This document shows positions 26,306 to 33,677 of a stretch of DNA of 64,000 nucleotides, one piece after another (the first letter of the stretch is position 1; each line of letters begins with the position of its first letter). The notes beneath the pieces are model-generated. The model worked only from the letters and a program-made list of their open reading frames with translations. It searched no databases and had not been told where the DNA came from. The DNA is from Nonomuraea angiospora (lineage in GTDB: Bacteria; Actinomycetota; Actinomycetes; Streptosporangiales; Streptosporangiaceae), in the NCBI RefSeq assembly GCF_014873145.1, contig NZ_JADBEK010000001.1, positions 1,612,001-1,676,000 of the forward strand. The letters are read 5' to 3'. The translations under genes and the position numbers were made by a program.

Positions 26306-26896
26306 ATGGACGACCTCGACGACGTACTCCAGTCCGTGGGGCCGCGGCTGCGGTCGGCGCGCCAGGAGCGTGGCGAGACGCTGGCGCAGCTGTCCGCGAG
26401 CACCGGCATCTCCGTCAGCACCCTGTCCCGCCTGGAGTCCGGTCAGCGCAAACCGACCCTGGAGCTGCTCCTGCTGCTGGCCCGGGCGCACCAGGTGCAG
26501 CTCGACGAGCTGATCGACGCGCCGGTGACCGGTGACCCGCGCGTGCATCTGCGACCCTTCAAGCGCCACGGCACGACGTTCATCCCGCTGAGCCGCCGGC
26601 CCGGCGGGGTGCAGGCGTACAAGCAGATCCTCCCGCCGCACTGGCCGGGCTACGAGCCGGGGCCGTCGGACCAGAAGGTCCACGAGGGCTACGAGTGGCT
26701 GTACGTGCTGTCCGGCCGCATGCGGCTGCTCCTCGGGGAGCACGACGTGATCCTGACGCAGGGGGAGGTGGCGGAGTTCGACACGCGGACGCCGCACGCG
26801 TTCTCCAACCCCGGCCCTGAGCCGGCCGAGGTCCTCGCCCTGTTCGGCCCCCAGGGGGAGCGCATGCACGTCCGCGCCCGCCCGGCGGCCCGGTGA
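26306..26896 (+). CDS. XRE-family regulator with cupin sensor domain
   Basis: 196 residues. An N-terminal Cro/C1-type HTH (LRSARQERGETLAQLSASTG, ISVSTLSRLESGQRKPTLE) is joined to a C-terminal cupin (HEGYEWLYVLSGRMRLLLGE and the second motif DTRTPHAFSNPG). This class usually senses a small ligand and regulates the neighbouring metabolic gene, here the divergent thioredoxin-reductase/methyltransferase fusion. The ATG at 26306 is preferred over the GTG at 26297, since family proteins begin just before this point. No Shine-Dalgarno is seen. Confidence 0.87.
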   Translation: MDDLDDVLQSVGPRLRSARQERGETLAQLSASTGISVSTLSRLESGQRKPTLELLLLLARAHQVQLDELIDAPVTGDPRVHLRPFKRHGTTFIPLSRRPGGVQAYKQILPPHWPGYEPGPSDQKVHEGYEWLYVLSGRMRLLLGEHDVILTQGEVAEFDTRTPHAFSNPGPEPAEVLALFGPQGERMHVRARPAAR

Positions 26897-26915
26897 ACAC
26901 CCGGTGATCTGGTGC

Positions 26916-27512
26916 ATGATGATGCACGTGACCGAGTCGGTGATGCGGTGGGTGCGGCGGCACCGGCCGGACGGCAACCCGCTGCGGCGGCGCTCCGACC
27001 GCCTGGAGAGCGCCGCGCTGCTCGTGACGGTGGTCCTCGTCCTGCTCAGCGTGTGGCCCGCGGCGGCGGCGGGACGGCAGTCGTACGAGCACGCGCTGCC
27101 GGCGCTCGGCGACGGGCGCCGGGAGGTGGTGGCGACGTTGCTGGCGGACGCGCCGGTCACGCGCCTGTCGTTCGGGGAGGCGCCCCGGAGCGAGCCGGCC
27201 CCCGCGCACTGGACGACGCCGTCCGGCCTGGAGCGGACCGGCCGGGTGATGGCGCCGCCCCTGGCCAGGGCGGGCACGGAGGTGCGGATCTGGGTCGATC
27301 CCGGCGGCCTGCGGGTCGGCGCGCCACCGAGCCCCGGCGACCTGCGGGTCACGGCCGTGGCGACGGCGCTGCTGCTGGTGCTGGTGGCGGCGGTGGTCGC
27401 GGTGCTGGGGTTCGCGGGCTTCCGGCTGCTGCTCGACCGGAGACGTTACCGCGAGTGGGAGGCCGCCTGGTCGCTGGCCGACGCGCGGTGGCGGCGCCGG
27501 CGCTCGTCGTAG
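26916..27512 (+). CDS. Rv1733c-like two-helix membrane protein
   Basis: 198 residues. It resembles actinobacterial Rv1733c-type proteins: NPLRRRSDRLESAALLVTVV begins the first membrane helix, an extracytoplasmic domain of about 90 residues follows, and a second helix (AVATALLLVLVAAVVAVLGF) leads to a short basic tail. The function is not known in the family. Several starts are possible (GTG 26904; ATG 26916, 26919, 26922); none has a good Shine-Dalgarno. Confidence 0.6.
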   Translation: MMMHVTESVMRWVRRHRPDGNPLRRRSDRLESAALLVTVVLVLLSVWPAAAAGRQSYEHALPALGDGRREVVATLLADAPVTRLSFGEAPRSEPAPAHWTTPSGLERTGRVMAPPLARAGTEVRIWVDPGGLRVGAPPSPGDLRVTAVATALLLVLVAAVVAVLGFAGFRLLLDRRRYREWEAAWSLADARWRRRRSS

Positions 27513-27590
27513 GCGCCGGGCCGCCGATCGCGTCCTATACCGAAATCGCATGCCCGGTCAGGGCCCCAGTCAAGGGCCTGCCCAGGTCAA

Positions 27591-27605
27591 GGGCGATTTT
27601 CGCCC
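27591..27605. other. Small hairpin in the 280-bp gap before the VOC gene end
   Basis: GGGCGA-TTT-TCGCCC forms a six-pair stem with a three-base loop. It lies 80 bp after the Rv1733c-like gene and could terminate it, but no U-run follows. The rest of the gap shows no gene apart from the repeat at 27721-27810. Confidence 0.3.
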
Positions 27606-27720
27606 GAATCGCGGTGATCTCCGGGCGTCTAAGGTGTAGGGGATGGGATGCGTCACCCGGACGACGGGGTGCGGGCGCGGGGCGTCCTGCCCGGCCAGGC
27701 GGAGCTGGAGCCGCCGCGGC

Positions 27721-27810
27721 CGGTGCGGGCGCCCCGCTGACGCGCAACAGGCGTCCGGAAGCCGGTCGGTGCGGGCGCCCGCTCACGCGCTCAGGCGTCC
27801 GGGAGCCGGT
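27721..27810. repeat. 46/44-bp imperfect tandem duplication at the 3' end of the VOC gene
   Basis: Copy 1 (27721-27766) and copy 2 (27767-27810) share CGGTGCGGGCG, then CGTCCGG and AGCCGGT, differing by a few substitutions and short indels. Copy 2 contains the last codons and stop of the VOC gene; copy 1 is an echo beyond the stop. A third partial start (CGGTGCCGAA) follows inside the gene. Confidence 0.75.
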
Positions 27811-28261
27811 CGGTGCCGAAGCCGTCGAGCGTCTGGCGCTCCTCCAGGTCGCGCAGCTCCTCGAAGACCGTGATGTGCAGGCCCGCGGGCGCGTCCAGCC
27901 GGGCGTTCAGCGACTCCCAGGGCGTGACCGTGGGCGGCGCCACCTCCGTCGCGCCCGCCGCCACCAGCCGCTCGGTGGTGCCCCGCGCGTCGTCCACCTC
28001 GAACGCCACCCGCAGCTTCGGCGCCACCTGCCGGCCCACCTCGACCTCGTCGATCATCTTCTTCTGCGCCGGGTTGGCGATCTCCAGCGTGGCCCGCCCG
28101 GCGTCCAGGATCGCCACCCGCGCGCCGTCCCCGCCGGAGAACGCGGCCTGCTCGGGAAGGCCCAGCACGTCACGGTAGAAGGCCAGCGCGGCCTCGTAGT
28201 CCTCGGCCTCCACCACGAGCCGGAGCTGCCGTACGGGGCGGTCGTCGATGGGTGCGCTCAT
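27791..28261 (-). CDS. VOC-family (glyoxalase/bleomycin-resistance-fold) protein
   Basis: 156 residues with paired beta-alpha-beta-beta-beta modules: LRLVVEAEDYEAALAFYRDV at the start and FEVDDARGTTERLVAAGATEV in the second module. VOC proteins are metal-dependent lyases, dioxygenases or drug-binding proteins; ARVAILDAGRATLEI supplies the usual glutamate ligand. The ATG at 28261 follows GGAG. The C-terminal tail (GFGTDRLPDA) is not part of the fold and lies in the tandem repeat, so the end of the protein may have been reshaped by duplication. Substrate unknown. Confidence 0.82.
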   Translation of the reverse strand: MSAPIDDRPVRQLRLVVEAEDYEAALAFYRDVLGLPEQAAFSGGDGARVAILDAGRATLEIANPAQKKMIDEVEVGRQVAPKLRVAFEVDDARGTTERLVAAGATEVAPPTVTPWESLNARLDAPAGLHITVFEELRDLEERQTLDGFGTDRLPDA

Positions 28262-28426
28262 GCGATCTCCTCAGCGGGAATGCGGGCCTTCATTGCCTCG
28301 TGCAACCCACCTGCCCCGCCCGTTCATCCCGCTCCCACGGTTCGAGAAACCTCTAAGTGTTCGCGGGAACCCTCACGGCTCCGGAAGAGTCCTTCATGCT
28401 AAAGGGGCTGCCTCTGGGGAGGCTGT

Positions 28427-29455
28427 ATGAACGGGGTTTTACACGCGGCTGCCATCGTGCTTCTCGCGCTGGTCGTCCTCACCGCGATCCGGACGCAATT
28501 CGCGTTGTCCCGGGCGCGCTCCGTCGCGGCGCGCGGGGGCGAGGGGCTGAGCGTCTACGAGGCCGCGTTCCTCGCGGGCGGGCCGCGGCGGGTCATCAAC
28601 ACGGCGCTGGTGTCGCTGGTCGCGCAGGGCGGGGTGCGGGTGTCGAGCGAGGGGCTGGTGACGCCGGTGAAGGGGTTCCGCGTGACCAAGTCGGTGCCGG
28701 TCGAGCGGGCGCTCTACCGGCACGTGCGCTCGGGCGGGGGCCCGCACACGACGGCCGAGCTGCGGCACCAGACGGTCCGCGATCACGCGATGCGGCGGCT
28801 GGCGACGCCGTTGTGGCGGCAGGGGTTCCTGATGTCGCCGGCCGTCCGGACGCGGTCGCGGCGGCGTACGAGCTGGCTGGCCGTCTTCGCCGGGCTGGCG
28901 GCGGTCGTGGCGGTGGTGAGCCTGCTGCTGCGCGCCCCGCTCGGCACGATCGTGATCGCCGGGACGGCGGCCGCCGTCGGCGTGCTCTGTTTCTTCCTGC
29001 TGCGGCGCTCCATGGCGAACCCGGTGACCAGGGCCGGGCGGGCCGCTCTGCGGCAGGCCGAGGGCGGCGACCTGGCGGACGGGTTCTGGAAGGTCTCGGA
29101 CGACGTCGGGGTGGTGGCGCTGCGGGGCCTCACCGAGCTGCCGGACCGGCGGCTGGCCGACTCGCTGGCCCGCGACACGCGGACCAGGAGCAACGGCGGG
29201 CTGCGGGCGGCGTGCTGCGCGCCCGGCCACTGCGGGTCGTACGGCAGCCCCGCCTACTCCTACGGGTCCTACGGGTCCTGCGGGGATGCCTCGGGCGGGG
29301 GCGGGTTCTTCGACTTCGGCGGCCTGTTCGACGGGGGCGGCGGGTCCCACGGCCATGACGGCGGCGGCGGAGGCTGGGGCGGCTCCGACGGTGGAGGCGG
29401 CGGGTCCGACAGCGGGGGCGGTGGCGGTGGGTGCGGCGGTGGCGGAAGCCCGTGA
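28427..29455 (+). CDS. TIGR04222-type membrane protein with Gly-rich Cys/His tail
   Basis: 342 residues. The landmark is VYEAAFLAGGPRRVINTALV, typical of TIGR04222 proteins. One membrane helix is at the N terminus (about 5-22) and two more lie at about 145-190. The last 75 residues are a glycine-rich, disordered tail (GGGGGWGGSDGGGGGSDSGG) with CCAPGHCGS before it and histidines within; secretion or polymerisation may depend on it. Function unknown. The ATG at 28427 follows a GGGGAGG-like stretch. It is divergent from the VOC gene. Confidence 0.75.
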   Translation: MNGVLHAAAIVLLALVVLTAIRTQFALSRARSVAARGGEGLSVYEAAFLAGGPRRVINTALVSLVAQGGVRVSSEGLVTPVKGFRVTKSVPVERALYRHVRSGGGPHTTAELRHQTVRDHAMRRLATPLWRQGFLMSPAVRTRSRRRTSWLAVFAGLAAVVAVVSLLLRAPLGTIVIAGTAAAVGVLCFFLLRRSMANPVTRAGRAALRQAEGGDLADGFWKVSDDVGVVALRGLTELPDRRLADSLARDTRTRSNGGLRAACCAPGHCGSYGSPAYSYGSYGSCGDASGGGGFFDFGGLFDGGGGSHGHDGGGGGWGGSDGGGGGSDSGGGGGGCGGGGSP

Positions 29456-29471
29456 CAACCGCCGTTCCCGG

Positions 29472-30365
29472 TCAGCCCCGCCCGTACCGATCCTCGGCCC
29501 GCCAGAAGTACCAGAACCCGAAGATCAGCGCGAACACCGCCCAGAACACGCACGACAGCCACACCGCCCGCGGCGGGACGTGGCTGCCGATCAGGATGTC
29601 GCGCATCCACTCGATGTAGGAGGCCGCCGGGTTGAGGTACATCACCGTCGCCACCCACTCCGGCAGGCGCGCGCTGTTGACGACCTTGTCGTGGATGGCG
29701 AAGAACACCCCGGACGCGTACAGCCACGTCCGCATGATGAACGGCAGCAACTGGCTGAGGTCCCGCATCGTGGACCCCAGCCTGGCCAGCACCAGCCCCG
29801 CCCCGATGTTGAACGACGTCTGCAGCGCCAGCACGACCGGCACCATCAGCCAGAACCACGTGGGGAACTCCCCCGTCACCGTCACGATCAGCAGCAGCAC
29901 CCCCATGGAGATGGTGAGCTGCTGCAGCTCCTGGATCGTGTACGCCAGGGGCAGCGACGCCCGGGGGAAGTGCAGGGCGCGGATCAGCGACAGGTTGCCG
30001 GAGATCGACTTGGCGCCGGCGGTGACGGTCCGCTGCGTGTAGGTGAACACGAACATCCCGGTGAGCAGGAACGCCGGGTAGTTGTGGATGTTCTTGCTGC
30101 CGCCGAGGATGAGACCGAACATCACGTAGTAGATGGCCGCGTTCAGCAGCGGCGTCAGGACCTGCCACAGCTGGCCCAGCGCGGACCCCGAGTATTTGGA
30201 GACGTTGCGCGAGGTCGCGTACGTCAGGATGAAGTGCCGCCGCTCCCACAGCTGGCGCGAGTAGACGGGCAGTCTCGGGCGCGCGATGGCGGGGCGCAGC
30301 CCGTGTCGCCTGGCGAGTTCGGCCAGTGACCCGCTCTCCGGCGGGGCGTTGTCCAGTTGGCTCAT
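29472..30365 (-). CDS. ABC-2-type permease (polysaccharide/teichoic acid export type), orphan
   Basis: 297 residues with about six membrane helices. It is of the TagG/Wzm kind: LTYATSRNVSKYSGSALGQL, WQVLTPLLNAAIYYVMFGLI and MYLNPAASYIEWMRDIL are typical. Such permeases move lipid-linked polymers outward with a TagH/Wzt ATPase, but no ATPase gene adjoins this one. The ATG at 30365 follows GAGG; a GTG two codons upstream was not chosen. The gap of 424 bp upstream must hold its promoter. Confidence 0.85.
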   Translation of the reverse strand: MSQLDNAPPESGSLAELARRHGLRPAIARPRLPVYSRQLWERRHFILTYATSRNVSKYSGSALGQLWQVLTPLLNAAIYYVMFGLILGGSKNIHNYPAFLLTGMFVFTYTQRTVTAGAKSISGNLSLIRALHFPRASLPLAYTIQELQQLTISMGVLLLIVTVTGEFPTWFWLMVPVVLALQTSFNIGAGLVLARLGSTMRDLSQLLPFIMRTWLYASGVFFAIHDKVVNSARLPEWVATVMYLNPAASYIEWMRDILIGSHVPPRAVWLSCVFWAVFALIFGFWYFWRAEDRYGRG

Positions 30366-30789
30366 GAGCACCTCGCTGCGTTGCGGTCTCCGGCCCCGGT
30401 CCTGGCGGCGCGCGGCGGGCGCGCGCCCGTTCCAGATGCCGAGGCTAACGGATCAACCGGCGTCATCGCAGCTAGCGAGGGGTAGCTGTTTCCGTGCGGC
30501 GTCGCCGGGGCGGTGCCCTTATCGGGCGATGCGGGGACGCACCATCTCATCCCGCCCCGCCCGCGCCCGGCTTCGTTGGAGCGGCGCTCGGCCATGAGCC
30601 CCGGCGCCTCGCGTTCGCGCGGCGTCCCTCATCGTCTCTCGTGACGTCCGAGCGGCGGGGCCGGGCGCGGCCGCCCCTGCGGTGGCGCTGGATCCGCAGG
30701 CGGGCGGCCGGCCGAGGGAGATCTGCCGCCGGGCTGCGACGTGCGGCGCCCGGCCCGGAGCCGACGGGGGCGGCCGGGAAGGGAGGCGG
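30366..30789. other. Non-coding 424-bp gap
   Basis: Both flanking genes are on the minus strand. Open frames here are opposite-strand or GC-driven and have no recognisable content. I see no clear hairpin, repeat or conserved leader; a promoter for the orphan permease is expected in the half near 30370-30480. Confidence 0.4.
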
Positions 30790-32010
30790 TCAGGGACGGA
30801 TGAGCCGGTCCAGCGGGGTCGCGGGGTCGGCGAGTGCGGCGCGGTCGAGCGGGGAGGCGGCTTGGACGAGTGCCTTGAGCTCGTCGGTCTGGTCCCAGAT
30901 GTCGACGTTCATCGCGGCGATCACCGTGTCGTCCCGGAGCCAGAACGCGAGGAACTCCCGCTTGGCCAGGTCGCCGCGGATGACGACGTCGTGGGCGTGG
31001 CCGGGCGGGACGTGGCCGACGTACTCCATGCCCAGGTCGTACTGGTCGGTGTAGAAGTAGGGCAGCTCGTCGTAGGCGGCCCGCCGGCCGAGCATGGAGC
31101 GGGCGGCCACGGCGGGCTGGTTGAGCGCGTTGGCCCAGTGCTCGACACGCAGGTGCCCGCCCAGGCGGGGGTGGTAGGCGTTGGCGACGTCACCGGCGGC
31201 GAAGATGTCGGGATCGCTGGTGCGCAGGTCGGCCGTGGTCGTGACGCCGTTGTCGACGGCCAGCCCCGCGGCGGCGGCCAGGTCGGTCTCCGGGACGGCG
31301 CCGATGCCGACCACCACGGCGTCCGCGTCGAGGTGTGTGCCGTCGGCCAGCCGTACGCCGGTCTCGGTGACCGCGGCGACACGGGCGCCGAGCCGCAGGT
31401 CGACGCCCTGCTCGCGGTGCAGGCCGGCGAAGACGGCGCCGATCTCAGGGCCGAGGACGCCGAGCAGCGGCTGCCGCTCCTGCTCCACCACGGTGACCTC
31501 GACGCCGGCGGCGCGGGCCGCGGCGGCGGTCTCCAGGCCGATCCAGCCGGCGCCGACGACGACGATCCTGCCGGCGCCGGACAGCGTGGCGCGCAGGCGG
31601 TCGGAGTCGTCGACGGTACGCAGGTACAGCACGTGGTCGCGATCGTGACCGGGGACGGTCAGGCGGCGCGGACGGGCCCCGGTGGCCAGCAGCAGCTTGT
31701 CGTACCGGAGCCGCTCGCCGTCGGACAGGGTCACCTGATGAGCGGCCCGGTCGAGGTCGGTGACCGTGACGCCGGTGCGCAGGTCGACGGCATGGGCGCG
31801 GTACCAGCCCGCGTCGTGCACGAAGATCTTCTCTCGTTCGCCGCCGCTCTGCAGATAGGTCTTCGACAGCGGGGGCCGCTCGTAGGGCAGGTGCGGTTCC
31901 CGGCCGACCAGGACGATCGCACCGTCGAACCCTTCCTCGCGCAGGGCCTCGGCGGCCTTGGCCGCGGCCAGGCCGCCTCCGGCGATCACGAACGTGGCTG
32001 GTGCCGGCAT
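30790..32010 (-). CDS. Ferredoxin/rubredoxin-reductase-type flavoprotein
   Basis: 406 residues. FAD site FVIAGGGLAAAKAAEALREEG, LPYERPPLSK, a second nucleotide site IVVVGAGWIGLETAAAARAAG for NAD(P)H, and the DPDIFAAGDVA motif; the C-terminal domain is of reductase type. It passes electrons from NAD(P)H to a ferredoxin that would feed P450s or oxygenases, though no such partner is adjacent. The ATG at 32010 follows GGAG with 7 nt spacing; a TTG two codons earlier was rejected. It is 52 bp downstream of folE on the same strand, so the two are probably co-transcribed. Confidence 0.88.
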   Translation of the reverse strand: MPAPATFVIAGGGLAAAKAAEALREEGFDGAIVLVGREPHLPYERPPLSKTYLQSGGEREKIFVHDAGWYRAHAVDLRTGVTVTDLDRAAHQVTLSDGERLRYDKLLLATGARPRRLTVPGHDRDHVLYLRTVDDSDRLRATLSGAGRIVVVGAGWIGLETAAAARAAGVEVTVVEQERQPLLGVLGPEIGAVFAGLHREQGVDLRLGARVAAVTETGVRLADGTHLDADAVVVGIGAVPETDLAAAAGLAVDNGVTTTADLRTSDPDIFAAGDVANAYHPRLGGHLRVEHWANALNQPAVAARSMLGRRAAYDELPYFYTDQYDLGMEYVGHVPPGHAHDVVIRGDLAKREFLAFWLRDDTVIAAMNVDIWDQTDELKALVQAASPLDRAALADPATPLDRLIRP

Positions 32011-32062
32011 CGTCAATCTCCTGTCTGCTCGTCGGTGGAAGGAAGGGGCCCCGTACGAGGGG

Positions 32063-32701
32063 CTAGGCGTGCACTCCGGTCAGCGCGAAGAACTCCTGCC
32101 GGGAGCGCGGATCCTCGCGGAGCACCCCCTGCAACGCCGACGTCACCGTGCGGGACCCGCGGGCCTGCACGCCGCGCATCGACATGCACAGGTGCTCGGC
32201 CTCGATCACCACGCCGACGCCCTTGGGCTCCAGGTGCTGCTCCAGCCAGTCGGCCACCTGCTTGGTCAGCCGTTCCTGCACCTGCAGGTCGCGGGCGAAC
32301 AGCTCGACGACGCGGGCGAGCTTCGACAACCCGAGGATGCGGTCGCCGGGCAGGTAGCCCACGTGCGCCACGCCCTGGAACGGCAGCAGGTGGTGCTCGC
32401 ACAGCGACTGCACCGGAATGTCGCGGGCCAGGACGAGCTCGTCGTACCCCTCCTCGTTGGGGAAGGTCGTCAGGTTGAACTCGCGCGGCGCCAGCAGCTC
32501 GGCATAGGCGTGCGCCACCCGCCTCGGCGTGTCGGCCAGGTGCTCGGACCCCGCGTCCCGGCCCAATGCGATCAGCAGATCGGTGACCGCGCGTTGCGCG
32601 GCCTCGAGGTCCACGTCGCCGCGTCCCCGGACCACCCGCAGGCGTCGCTGCTGGTGATCGGGCGACGAACCACTGCTCGGCTGCGCCACGGACTCGCTCA
32701 T
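32063..32701 (-). CDS. folE: GTP cyclohydrolase I
   Basis: 212 residues. It makes 7,8-dihydroneopterin triphosphate from GTP, the first step of folate/pterin synthesis. Zinc-site and catalytic motifs are present: VQSLCEHHLLPFQGVAHVGY, ILGLSKLARVVELFARDLQ and QHLEPKGVGVVIEAEHLCM. The chosen ATG at 32701 overlaps the stop of a 13-codon leader ORF (ATGA), so it is probably translated by coupling; its own upstream region lacks a strong Shine-Dalgarno. It is divergent from a Cys-rich HTH regulator. Folate synthesis genes are not adjacent, so this may be a second, regulated copy. Confidence 0.93.
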   Translation of the reverse strand: MSESVAQPSSGSSPDHQQRRLRVVRGRGDVDLEAAQRAVTDLLIALGRDAGSEHLADTPRRVAHAYAELLAPREFNLTTFPNEEGYDELVLARDIPVQSLCEHHLLPFQGVAHVGYLPGDRILGLSKLARVVELFARDLQVQERLTKQVADWLEQHLEPKGVGVVIEAEHLCMSMRGVQARGSRTVTSALQGVLREDPRSRQEFFALTGVHA

Positions 32702-32739
32702 GCCGCCCGCCCGCAGTCGTCGGATGCGCAGCGCATCAT
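32698..32739 (-). CDS. 13-residue leader ORF coupled to folE
   Basis: ATG at 32739 has a strong Shine-Dalgarno (AGAAGGAGGG) and reads MMRCASDDCGRAA; its TGA stop shares bases with the folE ATG. It is the best-placed ribosome entry on the folE message, so folE translation should depend on it. The peptide has two cysteines in a CxxxxC spacing. It is too short to be recognised by homology. A role as a regulatory leader is inferred. Confidence 0.55.
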   Translation of the reverse strand: MMRCASDDCGRAA

Positions 32740-32766
32740 GGACCCTCCTTCTATTGACAAGTTTCG

Positions 32767-32799
32767 CTAACATTAGAAGGTGCCCAGCGATTTAGTCAA
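32767..32799 (-). promoter_or_regulatory. folE promoter with palindromic operator
   Basis: On the minus strand, TTGACT (32799-32794) and TAATGT (32775-32770) are separated by 18 bp, a good sigma-70-type promoter. The palindrome CTAACATTAG (32767-32776) covers the -10 box, so a bound regulator would block folE. The divergent HTH regulator is the obvious candidate. Confidence 0.6.
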
Positions 32800-32816
32800 C
32801 AGAAATGGGTTTTAGA

Positions 32817-33527
32817 ATGAGCGAGGTCGACGAGGCATGGCCGGCACGCGTCTCCGCCGTCGCGGCGCTGGACGAGCCGACGCGGCGCCGCTTGTATGAG
32901 TTCGTGGTGAGACAGCCCGCGCCGGTGAGCCGCGACGAGGCCGCCGACGCCGTGCAGGCGCCACGCAACACGGTCTCGTTCCACCTGGACAAGCTGGTGG
33001 CCGAAGGGCTGCTCGAAGCCGTCTACGAACGCCGCACCGGCCGCACCGGCCCCGGCGCCGGCCGCCCGGCCAAGCTCTACCGGCGCGCGCTCGGGCAGAT
33101 CACGATCTCCCTGCCGGACCGGCGCTACGAAACCGCCGCCCACCTGCTCGCCGACGCCCTCCAGGAGGCGCAGACCTCAGGAGAACCGCCCCGCGCCGTG
33201 CTCGACCGGCGCGCCCGCGAGCTGGGCAGAGAGCTCGGCCACGAGGCCCGCCCCAGCGACTCGGCGCCCGACCCCCGCGCCGCCGTCGTGCCGGCCCTGG
33301 AAGCCCTCGGGTTCGAGCCCCGCGCCGAGGGCGCGGCCATCACCCTCGTCAACTGCCCCTTCCACAGCCTGGCCCGGCGGCACACCGAACTGGTCTGCGG
33401 CATGAACCTCTGCCTCCTCACCGGCCTCCTCGAAGGGCTCGCCGCGACAGGCGTCACCGCCCGCCTGGAACCCGCCCCCGGACACTGCTGCGTCCGCCTC
33501 CACCCGACCGGCCCGGACTCCCGTTGA
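32817..33527 (+). CDS. HTH regulator with C-terminal cysteine cluster (probable Fe-S sensor)
   Basis: 236 residues. The N-terminal winged helix (VSAVAALDEPTRRRLYEFVV, SRDEAADAVQAPRNTVSFHL) is of the ArsR/SufR type. The C-terminal domain has five cysteines: NCPFH, CGMNLC and HCCVRL, spaced as in actinobacterial SufR-like regulators that hold an iron-sulfur cluster. It therefore probably senses iron-sulfur status or oxidants. The ATG at 32817 is preferred; ATG at 32805 adds four residues. It is divergent from folE across a promoter with a palindrome. Confidence 0.8.
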   Translation: MSEVDEAWPARVSAVAALDEPTRRRLYEFVVRQPAPVSRDEAADAVQAPRNTVSFHLDKLVAEGLLEAVYERRTGRTGPGAGRPAKLYRRALGQITISLPDRRYETAAHLLADALQEAQTSGEPPRAVLDRRARELGRELGHEARPSDSAPDPRAAVVPALEALGFEPRAEGAAITLVNCPFHSLARRHTELVCGMNLCLLTGLLEGLAATGVTARLEPAPGHCCVRLHPTGPDSR

Positions 33528-33584
33528 GACCGGGTCTCGCGGCGCGACGAAGACGGCACCCCCACCCCGCCGCGACCGGCGGGG

Positions 33585-33654
33585 GACGCACGGGTCGCCT
33601 GCCCCCATCGGCGGGGTGACGCGCGGATCGGACCTGCCCGCATCGGCGGAGGGT
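33585..33654. repeat. Imperfect tandem repeat in the gap after the Cys-rich regulator
   Basis: Two units, 33585-33617 and 33618-33654, both run GACGC-CGG-TCG, then CCTGCCC-CATCGGCGG, with several differences. The stretch lies between two convergent genes and shows no hairpin better than its surroundings. Confidence 0.45.
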
Positions 33655-33677
33655 GCCCCCAGCCCCCGGACGGGTGT

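Noticed and set aside
27591-27605. Hairpin GGGCGA-TTT-TCGCCC as an intrinsic terminator
   Set aside because: Short stem and no U-run; kept only as a weak structural note.
30682-32478. Plus-strand frame of 598 codons opposite the ferredoxin-reductase and folE genes
   Set aside because: Antisense shadow of two well-recognised genes; no motif, no Shine-Dalgarno.
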